From the NCBI RefSeq assembly GCF_921293095.1, contig NW_025791676.1, positions 80,361 through 144,360 on the forward strand: a stretch of 64,000 nt of DNA. Reading direction: 5' to 3'. Of the stretch, positions 33,738 through 48,276 are shown in pieces. A program made the position numbers and the translations under genes. A model generated the notes under the pieces. It ran no database searches. It saw only the letters and a list, made by a program, of their open reading frames with translations, and was not told where the DNA came from. The stretch comes from Ischnura elegans (taxonomy: Eukaryota; Arthropoda; Insecta; Odonata; Coenagrionidae). The first letter of the stretch is position 1. Every line of letters begins with the position of its first letter.

Positions 33738-35315
33738 GGGGAACCTCCAGCAGTCCACTGCGCGCATCGCTGTTGGGAATTAGGAATCGCGCGTGGGAAA
33801 GCAATTGGGATAATTATTCGCAACGCAGCGGCAAAATGCGAATCCTTGCCATACCTAATGAACCATCGATTGTCATTGGTCGTGAACTATTAATGTTCTC
33901 CACAACAATGGCACATCGAACGACCAAATCCCCGCCTTAAAGTCGCATATAATATCGTAAATTAAGCCAAGATTCAAGCGCAATGTGGTGAACATTTGCA
34001 TAATTGGAATATAGAGTACTCTTGTACCTCAAAATATCCACCAAAACGTACCTCATGATGCAGAGTCTTACGTGGTTTTCGACGATTTCCAAGCGATTTT
34101 AAACCAATATATCAAGTACGGATGTCACTGTTAACATTCGTATGGCGAAGGAAATGATGTAGCAATCAGGAATTACTGAAAGAGGCAGTACAATCTGGGA
34201 AATGTTTGTGAGTTTGCCTTTGACGTTTGAAAAGTAATTCCTCTACTACGTCCGATAACATTCCTTGGGCTCCGTTATGCTAACAGTTCGCTTTTAAAAT
34301 CACATGTTAAGTTATCACAGCTTACCATTAAACTGCCCAAATTATTTACGTTATAATATCCCTGCCCTAATATTTACGTTATTCCGCTGCCAAGAAAAAA
34401 TGAAATAGCACAAAAGGAATTACATTCCCACGAAAGGAACGTTAAGAATAACCAACGACGCCTGACGGTAGGAATGGGACGTGTAATCGTCAACATCGTT
34501 AATTGTTCTTTCATTGCACTTGCTAGACTTAGCATTGACACGTATTACTAATCAAGATCTGCCAATTAAAATCACTTCACTCATGCAAATTTAAGGACGA
34601 CGATATAACACGCTAAACACTTCCATTTAATTATTCCGTATTCACTAATGTGAAACCAGCAATCCGTTGCTAAGGAAAAAATTAGCGAAAAATATTCTTC
34701 CTTCCACTCTTTCGTCAACATTTCAAACAGTGCACAGTGCCTAACATACAAAGTGCAAGGGATAACCATCAACGCCTTAGCACAGAAAAGGCAAACAGTT
34801 TTAAATTAAGCCACGATTCACTCAACTTGTAACAATTAAGGACGCCACGAATAATTTCGGTTTTCTTAGGATACACAATTACACGTTGGGATCAATCAAC
34901 CGTCATCATCGTCAAACAGTGAATTAATCACTACACAGTTTACTTTTCCACACGAAAGAGAAACGAAAGGAACAACACAGTCAACGAATACGAGCGTGAA
35001 AAGTGTTTAAATAAGTAATAGCGTACTTACTCGGCTCGCTGGTTGTGGATCACAGTATTCACCTGCACGGCTATCAGAATCGCTGTTTTCATCACACTAT
35101 TGATTCTCGTGCATTTCACTCACTTTTCCTATACATCCATCGACACAGACACTTTCACTCATTTCCTCGCGTTTGCTGTGCGTCACAAAGAACACTACAT
35201 AACCGGCGTTATGTGATTAACCACTGATAAACATGGACTAATTATAACTGATAATAATTATTCGCGTCGTCTTCTCACGACAGCTACCGCTGATCGAGTA
35301 GTAATTCAGAATCCG

Positions 35316-35331
35316 CCGACAGATGGCGCGG
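35316..35331 (+). promoter_or_regulatory. CTCF-like motif 2, unit 2
   Basis: CCGACAGATGGCGCGG, unchanged from unit 1, with a full CAGATGGCGC core. Confidence 0.5.
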
Positions 35332-37317
35332 GAGGCCTTTTCGCAGTCGCTCGCCGTGGACGTCCAGAGCGGAATTTGAAATATCGTCTCTCGGTGGGAT
35401 TTCTATCCCGGATTGCGACTCGGCGCAAATATGCGAACGCTAGCCACGATGAATGATTTATCGACTCATCCGCGGTCAATTGTCGTGAAATGCGGAAAAA
35501 CAAATGTTGTCATTTACAACAATGAAACACCGCACTGTATTCCAACGACGCGAAGCACGGAATATATGTAAATAATCCATTCATCAAACACAGTATCGTT
35601 TAAACGTACATGATCGGAACACGACCGCCTCGTAAATGATCATCTGCCAGTGAAGTGACGACTGTCAAGCGGTGTCTTTCCTCCGCCCGCGATTTGCATT
35701 TCATTTCGGCGTTCGGAGGGAGCGGACCGCTTCGACTCCAGGCAGGAATACACTCCGTGCGGCTGACGATTCTCGGCATCGCGGGTGCAGGGCAGGGGGC
35801 CGCGAGGCAGAGAACATCTCGGACGTAGGTGCTCGTCGCGATAACACGGATAAGCGGGGAAAGAACTCGGCTCGGTTATACCTTAGGTTAGGTGATTAGA
35901 AGTGATTCATTGATTAGCCGTAAATACCGGACCATTTCATTAGCATATCGATTCCGCGACGAATGCAGTGAGCGATTTAACTGTTTGTCACCGTTCCTTC
36001 CTACTCTGAAAATGTTTCGTGCCCGAGTTGCTGCCCGCAGTTGTCCACGATTCAATTTTACATTTTCCCTAACGGTACCGTAAGTTCTTACTACATTTTT
36101 GCATGCCACGGTGAATGACAATCGTTCTCCAGTCTCTTTGCCATCGGAGTGAAGCGGAAATTACATCCTTTCGCGAGCGATCGAAGAATTTCCTTATGCG
36201 AATTAATTATTCCTCGTGAGTAGTCAGGTCTACTTTCCTTCCTCGATTGCACCCTACATACGTCAAATATCCTTCCTCTTCTCAATAAGTGATATCGTCA
36301 CTGTCTGCCAGTGTCAACGACTTATCCTTAAACCGAACTCCCATAGTTGTACATATTCGCAGTACACGAGAAAAGTTCGCAGAGTTTCGGAGTATAGCCG
36401 TACATTTAGTCAGTAAAGGGAGAGAACCGATTAATTAATATCTTATGAGTAGGCAATCCACATTTCTCTACACTGTATTAAAACGCACGGAACGACTTAA
36501 TCCGTAGCAATAAATTTCCGTGCCTTCTGCCTTGAGTATATGTTAATGAACACACTCGTCTCTTCCACAATGATTTTCAAAGCATAACTCAATTATTTGG
36601 AAAGCTTTTCGTGACATTGAGCAGTTTCGCTTGAGCGCTGAACGATATAGTTACCCTTAGTAACGAAGTTATTTGGTTTCCTGTTGGCTGTTTGCTACAC
36701 ATAAACATTTCAATGCAAGACGTAACGCGAGTACAGCAAATAATGGAAACTTTGCATCGCTAATTCTTTCAACGTTACGTGCGACGTAACATAGCAACCA
36801 ACGGTGGAAAATCATGGAATTCGCTTATCAAAAATGCCACTTCTTGCAAGTACTGCTAATTTTTATTAATAGGGGAATGTTGTCTGCTTAATATAAATTG
36901 CCTCCCGAAGACATATAAGACACGGGAAAAAAAATTCTGTGGCCTGTAAGTTGACAAATAGCAATCCAATTTCATACACTTTACCCAAATCCTTTGCTGA
37001 TTTCTACCAAATATTTTGATGTCCCTCGTGAACCGAAAACTTTGATAAATTTAGTCATAACTCCATAATTCTAACATAATTTTTTTTCGTGCACCGCATT
37101 GGAAACCATTCTTGCCATTGTGTTACTTCAGCATGTTAATTAGGAATGGTTTGCAAGGGAAATGCAGAAAAAGCGAGAATGTTATTGATATTCTCCCCTT
37201 CTTCGGTTACTAGTGAATGACTGCGTCTCGTATTAATATACCATAAATTAACTAATAACAAGCTGGTCGCCTATTTCGCACTTGGCTGCGAACTGTCTGA
37301 GTATGGTTCCGCCGCCG

Positions 37318-37333
37318 CCGCTAGATGGTGCGG
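37318..37333 (+). promoter_or_regulatory. CTCF-like motif 3, unit 2
   Basis: CCGCTAGATGGTGCGG, unchanged from unit 1, although a CT dinucleotide pair is lost shortly downstream. Confidence 0.45.
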
Positions 37334-39449
37334 CGTGCTTCTCCCGGCGATTCACAGACTTTCTCTGCGCACATCGGCCGACGGAAAGGCGGCTACTGAA
37401 ATAAGAAACATTCCTTCGGGTAACCGCGCGGGTGAGAAAATCCCAGAGCGCCTATTTTCCCCTTCATTAAATCACGGGAATGAAAGAAAATTCTAAAATG
37501 TGATGCATCATTCCCAATGCAGTCCCCCGTGACTTTGAAATAAATTTTTAGCCGTGGTGGACACGGAATATCGCAAACACCTTTTCCATACACACCGGAG
37601 TCGCGTTAAATGCCGGAATCGTCTAAAATTATGCTCCCTCGTCACGAGCATTTTCTTTCGTTGCAGTTGGAAAGTATTACTTGGCGAATCAGATTATTCA
37701 GCGTCCTTAGTGGAAGATGTATTTGTATCCCTCATTCTCTAATTCATTGATGAAGACTGTTTCAGAAAAAACCAGTGCGACGTAATCCATTTCGTGCAGT
37801 CAGTTATAAACATTTCCCTCCATACCGTTTCAAAGTTTTATTCGTCCACAAATTTTATGTAACGCACTCTCTCTTCGTGCGAAGTACCGCCACGTGGAAA
37901 GAATCCGGGGGTGGGGAAATTCTTGGGTCAACGAAGACAACTTTCCTGGGAACCCGTGTGTGGGGTAGTTCCCACGCTTGGATCCGGGTGGTGGGGGACG
38001 GGTTCCCCCACCACGAACCTAAACGCAGCGAGTGGGGCAGGGGACGCCGGGAAGAAAAAAAGAAGTTCCAACGGGCGAATTTTTCAAAAGACGCAATGGC
38101 CTCCTTCGTTTGTTTCCCGTCGACGTAAAAAGTGAGTAAGTGTTTTCTATTCATGGCATCATTCAATACCTGCCGTATCGAAAGACTTGCAGGCGAGGAT
38201 AATCACTCCAATGACAGCAACACATACTTTCATGGCATAGCACCATTAAAAATGTTGGAAAGGTAATCGACTGCCATTAATGGAAGTAGGGTTTTGCAAG
38301 GCTTCGAGATAACGTGTAATACTTGAAAAAAAGAAAAAACGCTCAATGTATACCGTTCCTTCGTCAACAGTACACTTTCATTACTTTCACGCAATAGTCA
38401 TGTCGAGGAATTTATCAATCAATGATCGGTGTACACGTCCAATGAAGTGTTTCCATAGCGCAAGTGAAATTTTAGGGTTGGAAATATTTCCGTCGGGCAT
38501 ACGTTTCACGAAAGCAAATGCCAGTCGCCCGCCTGTATGGGAACATGAAGGGGACTCTTGTTCCCACGGTCGGAAATGGTGGTGGGGGAAGGTACGTCTC
38601 CCCGACCGAGAAGCGGCAGCGTGTGACGTAAGCAAGTGTCGGTAGGGGAGAACTTTGAATCGAGGTCGGCTCCCTGCCAACGGACAGTTTTTTTGAAGGG
38701 GCGCACTATCGTTCGTCATTCCTCCACGTAAATGTTACGAAATCGGTTCGCATCACAGGGGCAGTAATGCCACCTCATAATCGCAATTGGGAAAAAGAGT
38801 GAAGCGCGATAAGCGAGGAAGGATAATAATTTCCTATTCCGTAATATAACTCGGAGTAAAACCACGAATTCCTGTCTCCGTGGCAGTGTGTTGGCATTGG
38901 GAGATAGATAAATGACATAAAGAAAAATGTATGAATGTAGGGAAAAACATTTTTTGTTCCAAGAATGGTGAAAACGATTTTTTACACATTGCTTAACCAA
39001 CAAAGAGCATAACACCGTCAAGTCCGGAAAATGTAGATGAAGAAATTGGAACGACAAGAATTATCTTTCTCAAATTAATTCCCTCGTTACGCATTACATA
39101 ATCATCTTTTGCCAGAAAATTTCTTTGAAGAAGTAAATGCATCCCTTGCGTTACATCGATCATTAAACAGTCGAAACAACAACAGGCGACATTTACCAAT
39201 GGATTAAAGCTGAAACGAATCGCCATTACACCAACAAGCACACCGTTACGAAAGACATTTTTCATAAACACATTTTCAAAGATGGACCAAAAGATATAAC
39301 GGAATTGAGAATTGCTTAAGCATAAAGGGACTGTTGTCTGGAAATGGTAACTATTCAACAGAAACAAAAGCAGATACAACCGCGAAGAAACCAGATCTTC
39401 CTTCGATTCTCAAGTCATGATAACTTTTTGAGGATTCGGTCATGTACTC

Positions 39450-39569
39450 GCCAACGGCCACACCACGTACAATTCACCGGTTCTCGTTCGATCACCGAAG
39501 TTAAACTACGTAGGGCCCGGATAGTACTTGGACGGGTGACCGCCTGGGAATACCGGGTGCTGTTGGCAT
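39450..39569 (+). rRNA. 5S ribosomal RNA, divergent copy (5S-B), unit 2
   Basis: This appears the same as the unit 1 variant across all 120 nt, including the paired helix II changes and the G-C closing pair of the terminal helix. Conservation of the variant form across units, while flanks carry a few differences, supports either selection or recent homogenisation. It is followed by a TTTT terminator. Confidence 0.85.
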
Positions 39570-41465
39570 TACTTTTATTCTTCAACTTGTTTAAAAAAAA
39601 TATTTTCAATCACCTACCGCGAGCAATGCAGAGCAGGAATATGCCGCGAAAATTTCTTTTGAGAAAGAAATGTCACTATGTGAAATATTTTCTACATATT
39701 TTATTCGCGTGTTTCAAGAGTGACATTAATGTAGCGTTGGAGAGGAAAGGCTTTGGGAAAAATCCATTTTCAGTCATTACTGCAATCACTTCCTCGGAAT
39801 TTATTCCCTAATGCGAGAGTTTCGTTGATTCCGATATGTGGTGAATGAGAGAAATAGGTTTGGGAATAATTTTAATTTGCATGCCACGCGACATTTTCCT
39901 TCGATCCTCGGTTATCACAGCGGGATTACATACTCTAAAGGCATGGAAATCGGCTTCCGCTTCCCGGTGTCCATTGGGAGATGGCGTGCAGAGGGTTTTT
40001 CATTGAATTATTAGAAATAGTTTAAACTACCCAAGTAATTAATAACGGTCATTTTCAGAAAAGATAAGGTTTGAAGATTGTTATCATACCATCGATGTTC
40101 AACGGTACATCTCCCTAACCATCCCACGGTACGTTTTCGCGAAAGCACGAAATTTCGATGCTCGATCAACAATACGCCATTACCTTGGCAACGAGGCAAG
40201 ACGAGAATCAACAACACAGGCGTACGGGTAATGACAGCGCAGCACTCATTGACGTGGAATTAGTTACATTTCTTGGTTAAACGTGGCATTCTCGGATGGT
40301 ATAATACATTGTATCGTATGCTGGACTCATCGCCTGCCGTTTCACGGAACCGTGTCTCGGGAGGTGGTGCGCCCTAGTGGCAGTTGCGGAACTATCGGCT
40401 AGGATTCTTGCATCACGCAAGAACCTCACGGAATTTGAGTAAAAATTGTAGGTATTAAAACGCAATGTGGAAGTGGTACTCGTCGCAAACATTGTGACAA
40501 GTGTTCCCTAATGTGCAAGTGAAGTCCCCGTGTCGATGTTGTCCCCGTGTTTGTGAAATGTATGGTAGAAGAAAGGCGGCGCAAAGTGAAGTGTTGGAAG
40601 GCGACAGAGGAAAAATTCGGAAAATAAATCCGTTATTGCGTGTGACTGAGAAAATGTGTTAACGCGAAGAAATTGGTAGTGCATACTTTCATGTGAATGT
40701 GGTAATTATGTCGTTGCATTGCAAATACAACCAATACATCATTTGTTTGTTCAGGCTGAAGTTGGCCGATGTGTAGGAGTTTGCTGATAAGAAAGGCAAA
40801 CGATAGGGAAATGTGGGGCGTAATGCAGTGAATTCATACATTAATTCTTTCCATAAATTACTGATCATGTTATTAGTTAAAGGCTGGGCGTCGTTAGGGA
40901 AATATAATTTTCATGGTTAAATGTTGGAATGAGCTGTTATGTTGTCAACGCTTCGAGAGTACACAAACTGTGTCATTATGGAAATTAGTTTGTTTTATGC
41001 AATTAAACTGGTCAGGAATAAGTGGTTTACCTTTCTTAGCATTTGAAAAGGTATGTGATGGAAATCGATACCCAAGGAGAGATATCATGATAGGTGAAGT
41101 TTGCAATTTGAAAACAAGTCTTAATTGTCGGGGCATTATGCAGAATAACATTGCTATTTGATGTTCGGAAATTGTAAAACTTGACTGGAGTATGCGTTTT
41201 AGGAAGTGTATCAATGGAAGCGTTAGTCCATGGCGATAGTTTGGGAATAGAATGATGATTGGGGGAATGTTGATATGTGCAGTTGTGGCATCAGGGCTTG
41301 GAGATTACATAATATGTGATATAAATGAAATTGTAATGAGTCGTGCAATGAAACTCGTCAGGAATACGTGCATTAACTCTTCCTTCGTTTTAAAAGTGAA
41401 CTGGTGTTAATCCGTGAAAGAACATAGTTTTGATAAGGGAACGGCAGACATTTGTGTGGCTGAGT
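39570..41465. other. Spacer between 5S-B and the satellite array, unit 2
   Basis: Copy of 7541-9436 with scattered substitutions. No gene recognised. Confidence 0.6.
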
Positions 41466-44400
41466 AAATGAAATTCCAATTGTGATATTCAAAATTATTC
41501 ATAAAAACCATAATTACCGAGGGATTCTGACGGGATGCGTTCTAAAACGTTACCAATAGTAAAACATACGTTAGTGTCGAGTTTCGTAGCGTTAGAGTAA
41601 TTAGTTTAAAAAATATTCCGGTTGAAGTGACTGAAATATTGCAGAGGCTAAATATTGAATAACAACATTATGTCCTATAGACAGTGAAAACCAGCGGATT
41701 CTGGTGGGACAAGTTTTAAAACAATAGGAGAGATAAGGCAATTGTCGGTGACGAGTGTCAGTGCGATTGAATCAATGGTTGAATTAATATGTTACAATGT
41801 GTGTATGACATAATGACATTAAATGTGTCATACTCAAAATTATTCATAAAAACCATAATTACCGAGGGATTTTGACGGGATGCGTTTTAAAACGTTAACA
41901 ATAGTAAAACATACGTTAGTGTCGAGTTTCGTAGCGTTAGAGTAATTAGTTTAAAAAATATTCCAGTTGAAGTGACTGAAATATTGCACAGGCTAAATAA
42001 TGAATAACAACATTATGTCCTATAAACAGTGAAAACCAGCGGATTTTGGTGGGACAAGTTTTAAAACAATAGGAGAAATAAGGCAATTGTCGGTGACGAG
42101 TGTCAGTGCGATTGAATCAATGGTTGAATTAATATGTTACAATGTGTGTATGACATAATGACATTAAATGTGTCATACTCAAAATTATTCATAAAAACCA
42201 TAATTACCGAGGGATTTTGACGGGATGCGTTTTAAAACGTTAACAATAGTAAAACATACGTTAGTGTCGAGTTTCGTAGCGTTAGAGTAATTAGTTTAAA
42301 AAATATTCCGGTTGAAGTGACTGAAATATTGCAGAGGCTAAATATTGAATAACAACATTATGTCCTATAAACAGTGAAAACCAGCGGATTTTGGTGGGAC
42401 AAGTTTTAAAACAATAGGAGAGATAAGGCAATTGTCGGTGACGAGTGTCAGTGCGATTGAGTCAATGGTTTAATTAATATGTTACAATGTGTGAATGACA
42501 AAATGACATTAAATGTGTCACACTCAAAATTATTCATAAAAACCATAATTACCGAGGGATTTTGACGGGATGCGTTTTAAAACGTTAACAATAGTAAAAC
42601 ATACGTTAGTGTCGAGTTTCGTATCGTTAGAATAATTAGTTTTAAAAATATTCCAGTAGAAGTGCCTGAAAAATTGCAGAGGATAAATATTGAATAACAA
42701 CATTATGTCCTATAAACAGTGAAAACCAGCGGATTTTGGTGGGACAAGTTTTAAAACAATAGAAGAAATAAGGCAATTGTTGGTGACGAGTGTCAGTGCG
42801 ATTGAGTCAATGGTTTAATTGATATGTTACATTGTGTGTATGACAAAATGACATTAAATGTGTCACACTCAAAATTATTCATAAAAACCATAATTACCGA
42901 GGGATTTTGACGGGATGCATTTTAAAACGTTCACAATAGTAAAACATACGTTAGTGTCGAGTTTCGTAGCGTTAGAATAATTAGTTTGAAAAATATTCCG
43001 GTTGAAGTGACTGAAATATTGCAGAGGCTAAATATTCAATAACAACGTTATGTCCTATAAACAGTGAAAACCAGCGGATTTTGGTGGGACAAGTTTTAAA
43101 ACAATAGGAGAGATAAGGCAATTGTCGGTGACGAGTGTCAGTGCGATTGAATTAATGGTTGAATTCATATGTTACAATGTGTGTATGACAAAATGACATT
43201 AAATGTGTCATACTCAAAATTATTCATAAAAACCATAATTACCGAGGGATTTTGACGGGATGCGTTTTAAAACGTTAACAATAGTAAAACATACGTTAGT
43301 GTCGAGTTTCGTAGCGTTAGAGTAATTAGTTTAAAAAATATTCCGGTTGAAGTGACTGAAATATTGCAGAGGCTAAATATTGAATAACAACATTATGTCC
43401 TATAAACAGTGAAAACCAGCGGATTTTGGTGGGACAAGTTTTAAAACAATAGGAGAGATAAGGCAATTGTCGGTGACGAGTGTCAGTGCGATTGAGTCAA
43501 TGGTTTAATTAATATGTTACAATGTGTGTATGACAAAATGACATTAAATGTGTCACACTCAAAATTATTCATAAAAACCATAATTACCGAGGGATTTTGA
43601 CGGGATGCGTTTTAAAACGTTAACAATAATAAAACATACGTTAGTGTCGAGTTTCGTAGCGTTAGAATAATTAGTTTGAAAAATATTCCGGTTGAAGTGA
43701 CTGAAATATTGCAGAGGCTAAATATTCAATAACAACGTTATGTCCTATAAACAGTGAAAACCAGCGGATTTTGGTGGGACAAGTTTTAAAACAATAGGAG
43801 AGATAAGGCAATTGTCGGTGACGAGTGTCAGTGCGATTGAATTAATGGTTGAATTAATATGTTACAATGTGTGTATGACAAAATGACATTAAATGTGTCA
43901 TACTCAAAATTATTCATAAAAACCATAATTACCGAGGGATTTTGACGGGATGCGTTTTAAAACGTTAACAATAGTAAAACATACGTTAGTGTCGAGTTTC
44001 GTAGCGTTAGAGTAATTAGTTTAAAAAATATACCGGTTGAAGTGACTGAAATATTGCAGAGGCTAAATATTGAAAAACAACATTATGTCCTATAGACAGT
44101 GAAAACCAGCGGATTTTGGTGGGACAAGTTTTAAAACAATAGGAGAAATAAGGCAATTGTCGGTGACGAGTGTCAGTGCGATTGAATTAATGGTTGAATT
44201 AATATGTTACAATGTGTGTATGACATAATGACATTAAATGTGTCATACTCAAAATTATTCATAAAAACCATAATTACCGAGGGATTTTGACGGGATGCGT
44301 TTTAAAACGTTAACAATAGTAAAACATACGTTAGTGTCGAGTTTCGTAGCGTTAGAGTAATTAGTTTAAAAAATATTCCGGTTGAAGTGACTGAAATATT

Positions 44401-46555
44401 GCAGAGGCTAAATATTGAAAAACAACATTATGTCCTATAGACAGTGAAAACCAGCGGATTTTGGTGGGACAAGTTTTAAAACAATAGGAGAGATAAGGCA
44501 ATTGTCGGTGACGAGTGTCAGTGCGATTGAATGAATGGTTGAATTAATATGTTACAATGTGTGTATGACATAATGACATTAAATGTGTCATACTCAAAAT
44601 TATTCATAAAAACCATAATTACCGAGGGATTTTGACGGGATGCGTTTTAAAACGTTAACAATAGTAAAACATACGTTAGTGTCGAGTTTCGTAGCGTTAG
44701 AGTAATTAGTTTAAAAAATATACCGGTTGAAGTGACTGAAATATTGCAGAGGCTAAATATTGAAAAACAACATTATGTCCTATAGACAGTGAAAACCAGC
44801 GGATTTTGGTGGGACAAGTTTTAAAACAATAGGAGAAATAAGGCAATTGTCGGTGACGTGTGTCAGTGCGATTGAATGAATGGTTGAATTAATATGTTAC
44901 AATGTGTGTATGACATAATGACATTAAATGTGTCATACTCAAAATTATTCATAAAAACCATAATTACCGAGGGATTTTGACGGGATGCGTTTTAAAACGT
45001 TAACAATAGTAAAACATACGTTAGTGTCGAGTTTCGTAGCGTTAGAGTAATTAGTTTAAAAAATATTCCGGTTGAAGTGACTGAAATATTGCAGAGGCTA
45101 AATATTGAATAACAACATTATGTCCTATAAACAGTGAAAACCAGCGGATTTTGGTGGGACAAGTTTTAAAACAATAGGAGAGATAAGGCAATTGTTGGTG
45201 ACGAGTGTCAGTGCGATTGAGTCAATGGTTTAATTAATATGTTACAATGTGTGTATGACAAAATGACATTAAATGTGTCACACTCAAAATTATTCATAAA
45301 AACCATAATTACCGAGGGATTTTGACGGGATGCGTTTTAAAACGTTAACAATAATAAAACATACGTTAGTGTCGAGTTTCGTAGCGTTAGAATAATTAGT
45401 TTGAAAAATATTCCGGTTGAAGTGACTGAAATATTGCAGAGGCTAAATATTCAATAACAACGTTATGTCCTATAAACAGTGAAAACCAGCGGATTTTGGT
45501 GGGACAAGTTTTAAAACAATAGGAGAGATAAGGCAATTGTCGGTGACGAGTGTCAGTGCGATTGAATTAATGGTTTAATTAATATGTTACACTCCCTGGC
45601 TGTCGACATGAAATTCCTAGGGTCAAACTCAATATTATTTATAAAAACCATAATTACTGAGGGATTTTGATGGGAGACATTTTAAAACGTTCTTAAAGTG
45701 AAAACAGACATTATTGAGGAGTATCATAGTCTCTGAATGAATACTTTCAAAATACGCCATTTTTTGGGTTGAAAGTAAGCGAAGACTGAATTTTCAATAT
45801 CAGCATTATGTCATATGAACAGTAAAAACCAGTGGATTTTGATGGGACCGGTTTTAAAACGACAAGAAAATTAAGACAAATATTCGTGACAAGTGTCAGT
45901 GCAACGGAGTAAATAGTTTTAAAAATGTGTTACAGTTGCTAATGAGTTAATCAAATTTCCATTTTCATACTCAAAATTATTTCTAAAAACCATAATTACC
46001 GTGGGATTTGGACGGGAGACGTTTCAAAACTTAGGTGTATTCAAAAAGAACATTATAGCGGAGTTCCGTAGCCACAGAATGAATACTTTGAAAAATATCC
46101 CATATTATGTGTCTGACAGCAAATGCTGATTTTTCAATATCAACGTTATGTCATATGAACAGTAAAAACCATTGAATTTTGATGGGACCGGTTTTAAAAC
46201 GACAAGGAAATTAAGGCAATTATTCGTGACTAGTGTCAGTGCGACTGATTCCATGGTTTAAGAAATATATTGTAATCCGTTGCTGACAAAAACAAATTTC
46301 CAATGCCATACTCCAAATTATTCATAAAAAGCAATAATTACAGAGGGATTTGGACGGGAGACGTTTTAGAACGTTAACATAAATTGAAACAAACATTATC
46401 GTGGACCTTCAGTGCGACGGAATTGAAAATTTCAACAATGTTCCATGCTCTGTGCCCGTCACATTGCAAAGTGTCCGTTTAAACTCAACAAGTGAGCGTG
46501 GAAACCACACTTCCGGTCGGATTTTCATGAGGCACGTTTTAAAACGTGCAGAAAA
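41466..46555 (+). repeat. 345-bp satellite array, unit 2 (about 15 copies)
   Basis: The ACCGAGGGAT phrase recurs at 345-bp steps from 41516 to 45311, then at 45656, 45998 and 46341. The first two degenerate edge copies of unit 1 are absent: a core-like monomer directly follows the left flank. The right edge copies (45998, 46341) match those of unit 1. About three fewer copies account for the 959-bp shift in offset between units across the array. Confidence 0.95.
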
Positions 46556-48276
46556 ATGACAATTAATTATTTGGAGACAAAGTTCGACAGAATAATAGCT
46601 ACGTTAATGCCACATACGTGGCTACTGCGACAGCGCACGATGTATTCGTCGTAGGCGTGTGACATTTCGTCATAACATGCAGATTGTCACTTCATGCATT
46701 GCAATAGGGATATGTGAAGTTCGAAAGGAATAACTCCGAAGTCGTACTCGCTCTTTTCCTTCGTAATTCCGCAATCAGACAGTGAAATGCATCGGAAATA
46801 TTGACAAACGAAGTAAGTCAAAGGAAAATTGATTTGCCAAAAGAGGTAATTGTAAGAATGCCGAAACAACAAATACCACGTTTCAGGAAATAGCAAAGTT
46901 AGGTTTAAAACTTGGACGTTACCGTAGAGAGTGGAATTAATCCACAGAACAATGTACGAAAAACTAACAAAGGGAAAGTTATCGATCGGCGATGTGAAGA
47001 GTACATCTTTTCCCTTGCACGTCCGCATTCACGAATACACGTTCCTGCGGGAAAGACACATCATTTCCAATCCCGAAGTGGCGTGTGGTAATTTAAGTAA
47101 TACGTGTAACGCGCTACGTCGTCACAATGTTGTAGGGAACGGTAATTCATTTTCACAAAAGTCATTCAAAATCAGCCTTCTCACACACAGAAAATCGCAG
47201 TCATCAATTTCCAGAATCGCACGCTAGACCAGAAATATCCTGCGACTCGAGTATGGAAAAGCCAGCCTCACTCGACAATCCCTCCCGTCGAGGCGTAATT
47301 TTTTTTTCACCAACCTTTCGCAATCCCTGCCCAGGAATCAAATTCACCACATTCCCCCCCAGAATAGGCACAGAAAGCGCACGGAGTGAAACGAACGGGG
47401 CGAACCGAAAACCGTAGGAGCGTCAAACGGAGTCATTCCATTTCCTTCGAATATCACGACTCGCGGCGCAATCGGAATACTCTCGCGACATTCAGCCCCC
47501 GCCGGAAAGGGGAAACGATAATCGAGTGCCGCCGTTTGTGGAATAACGGCACGAGAACAAAAATTATGGACATTCGTCCGCTTCTCCCGGGGATCGCGGG
47601 TTCGCGGCAGCGCGAACGATCGCAGTCGCACGCGGAAAGAGTGATTTCGGCGTCGCGAAAAGGCGAGATCGAGGGAAACAGTCGCGTTTCGGCGACGCCG
47701 AAGTGGCGTCTCGATCGTCGATCGAAATCGCCGCAAACTCGGATCGAAAAGTGCAACAGACGAATGCACAACCGCGGATCGAGTCGTCGCGACACGACGC
47801 CGATCCGTCCGACAGGCACATCTTCCGACCATCGTTCTCCGTCCGCGGGGCGCCGTCCAGACCGGCGCCGGCGTGCCGGCACACGCAGGAAGGTTCAGAG
47901 AAACGGCGAGGCAGGTCGCCGATCGACCACGCGAACCCGCGACGCCACGGCGACACTTTAATTATCGGGTCGGAAGGCGCGCCGGTGACATGCCGTATTT
48001 CGCTCGGGCGCCGCGGCGCCCGCGACGTTCCGGTCGCCGACGGCGGGCCGCCCGCGCGCGGCCGGGACTGTCGCCTCGCGCGTCGAGATCGGACGCCGAC
48101 GTCGGAGCCGCCGGCGCCGTCCGAAACGATAAAGTGCGAGACGAAGTCGAGTACAAAGATTCGAAGGAGAACGCCGACGACAAGTTCGACAGCGGCGAAC
48201 GCGCTCCGAAATGGTACGATATCTCGAAGGTGGGAAACGCGAAAATTTCATCGCTTCATACCTCTCGTCCGAGACC
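46556..48276. other. H1 upstream spacer with GC-rich promoter region, unit 2
   Basis: Copy of 15496-17205, including the CpG-rich stretch from about 47370. No gene called. The TTTCATC initiator-like sequence lies about 25 bp before the H1 ATG. Confidence 0.6.

Larger units (their letters stand above)
32031..39449. other. Long non-coding spacer, unit 2
   Basis: Near-identical copy of 1-7420, including both spacer modules (about 32645-33895 and 34195-35495), the hairpin at 37988-38014 and three CTCF-like motifs. Differences are scattered substitutions and one- or two-base indels, with no codon pattern. Confidence 0.65.
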
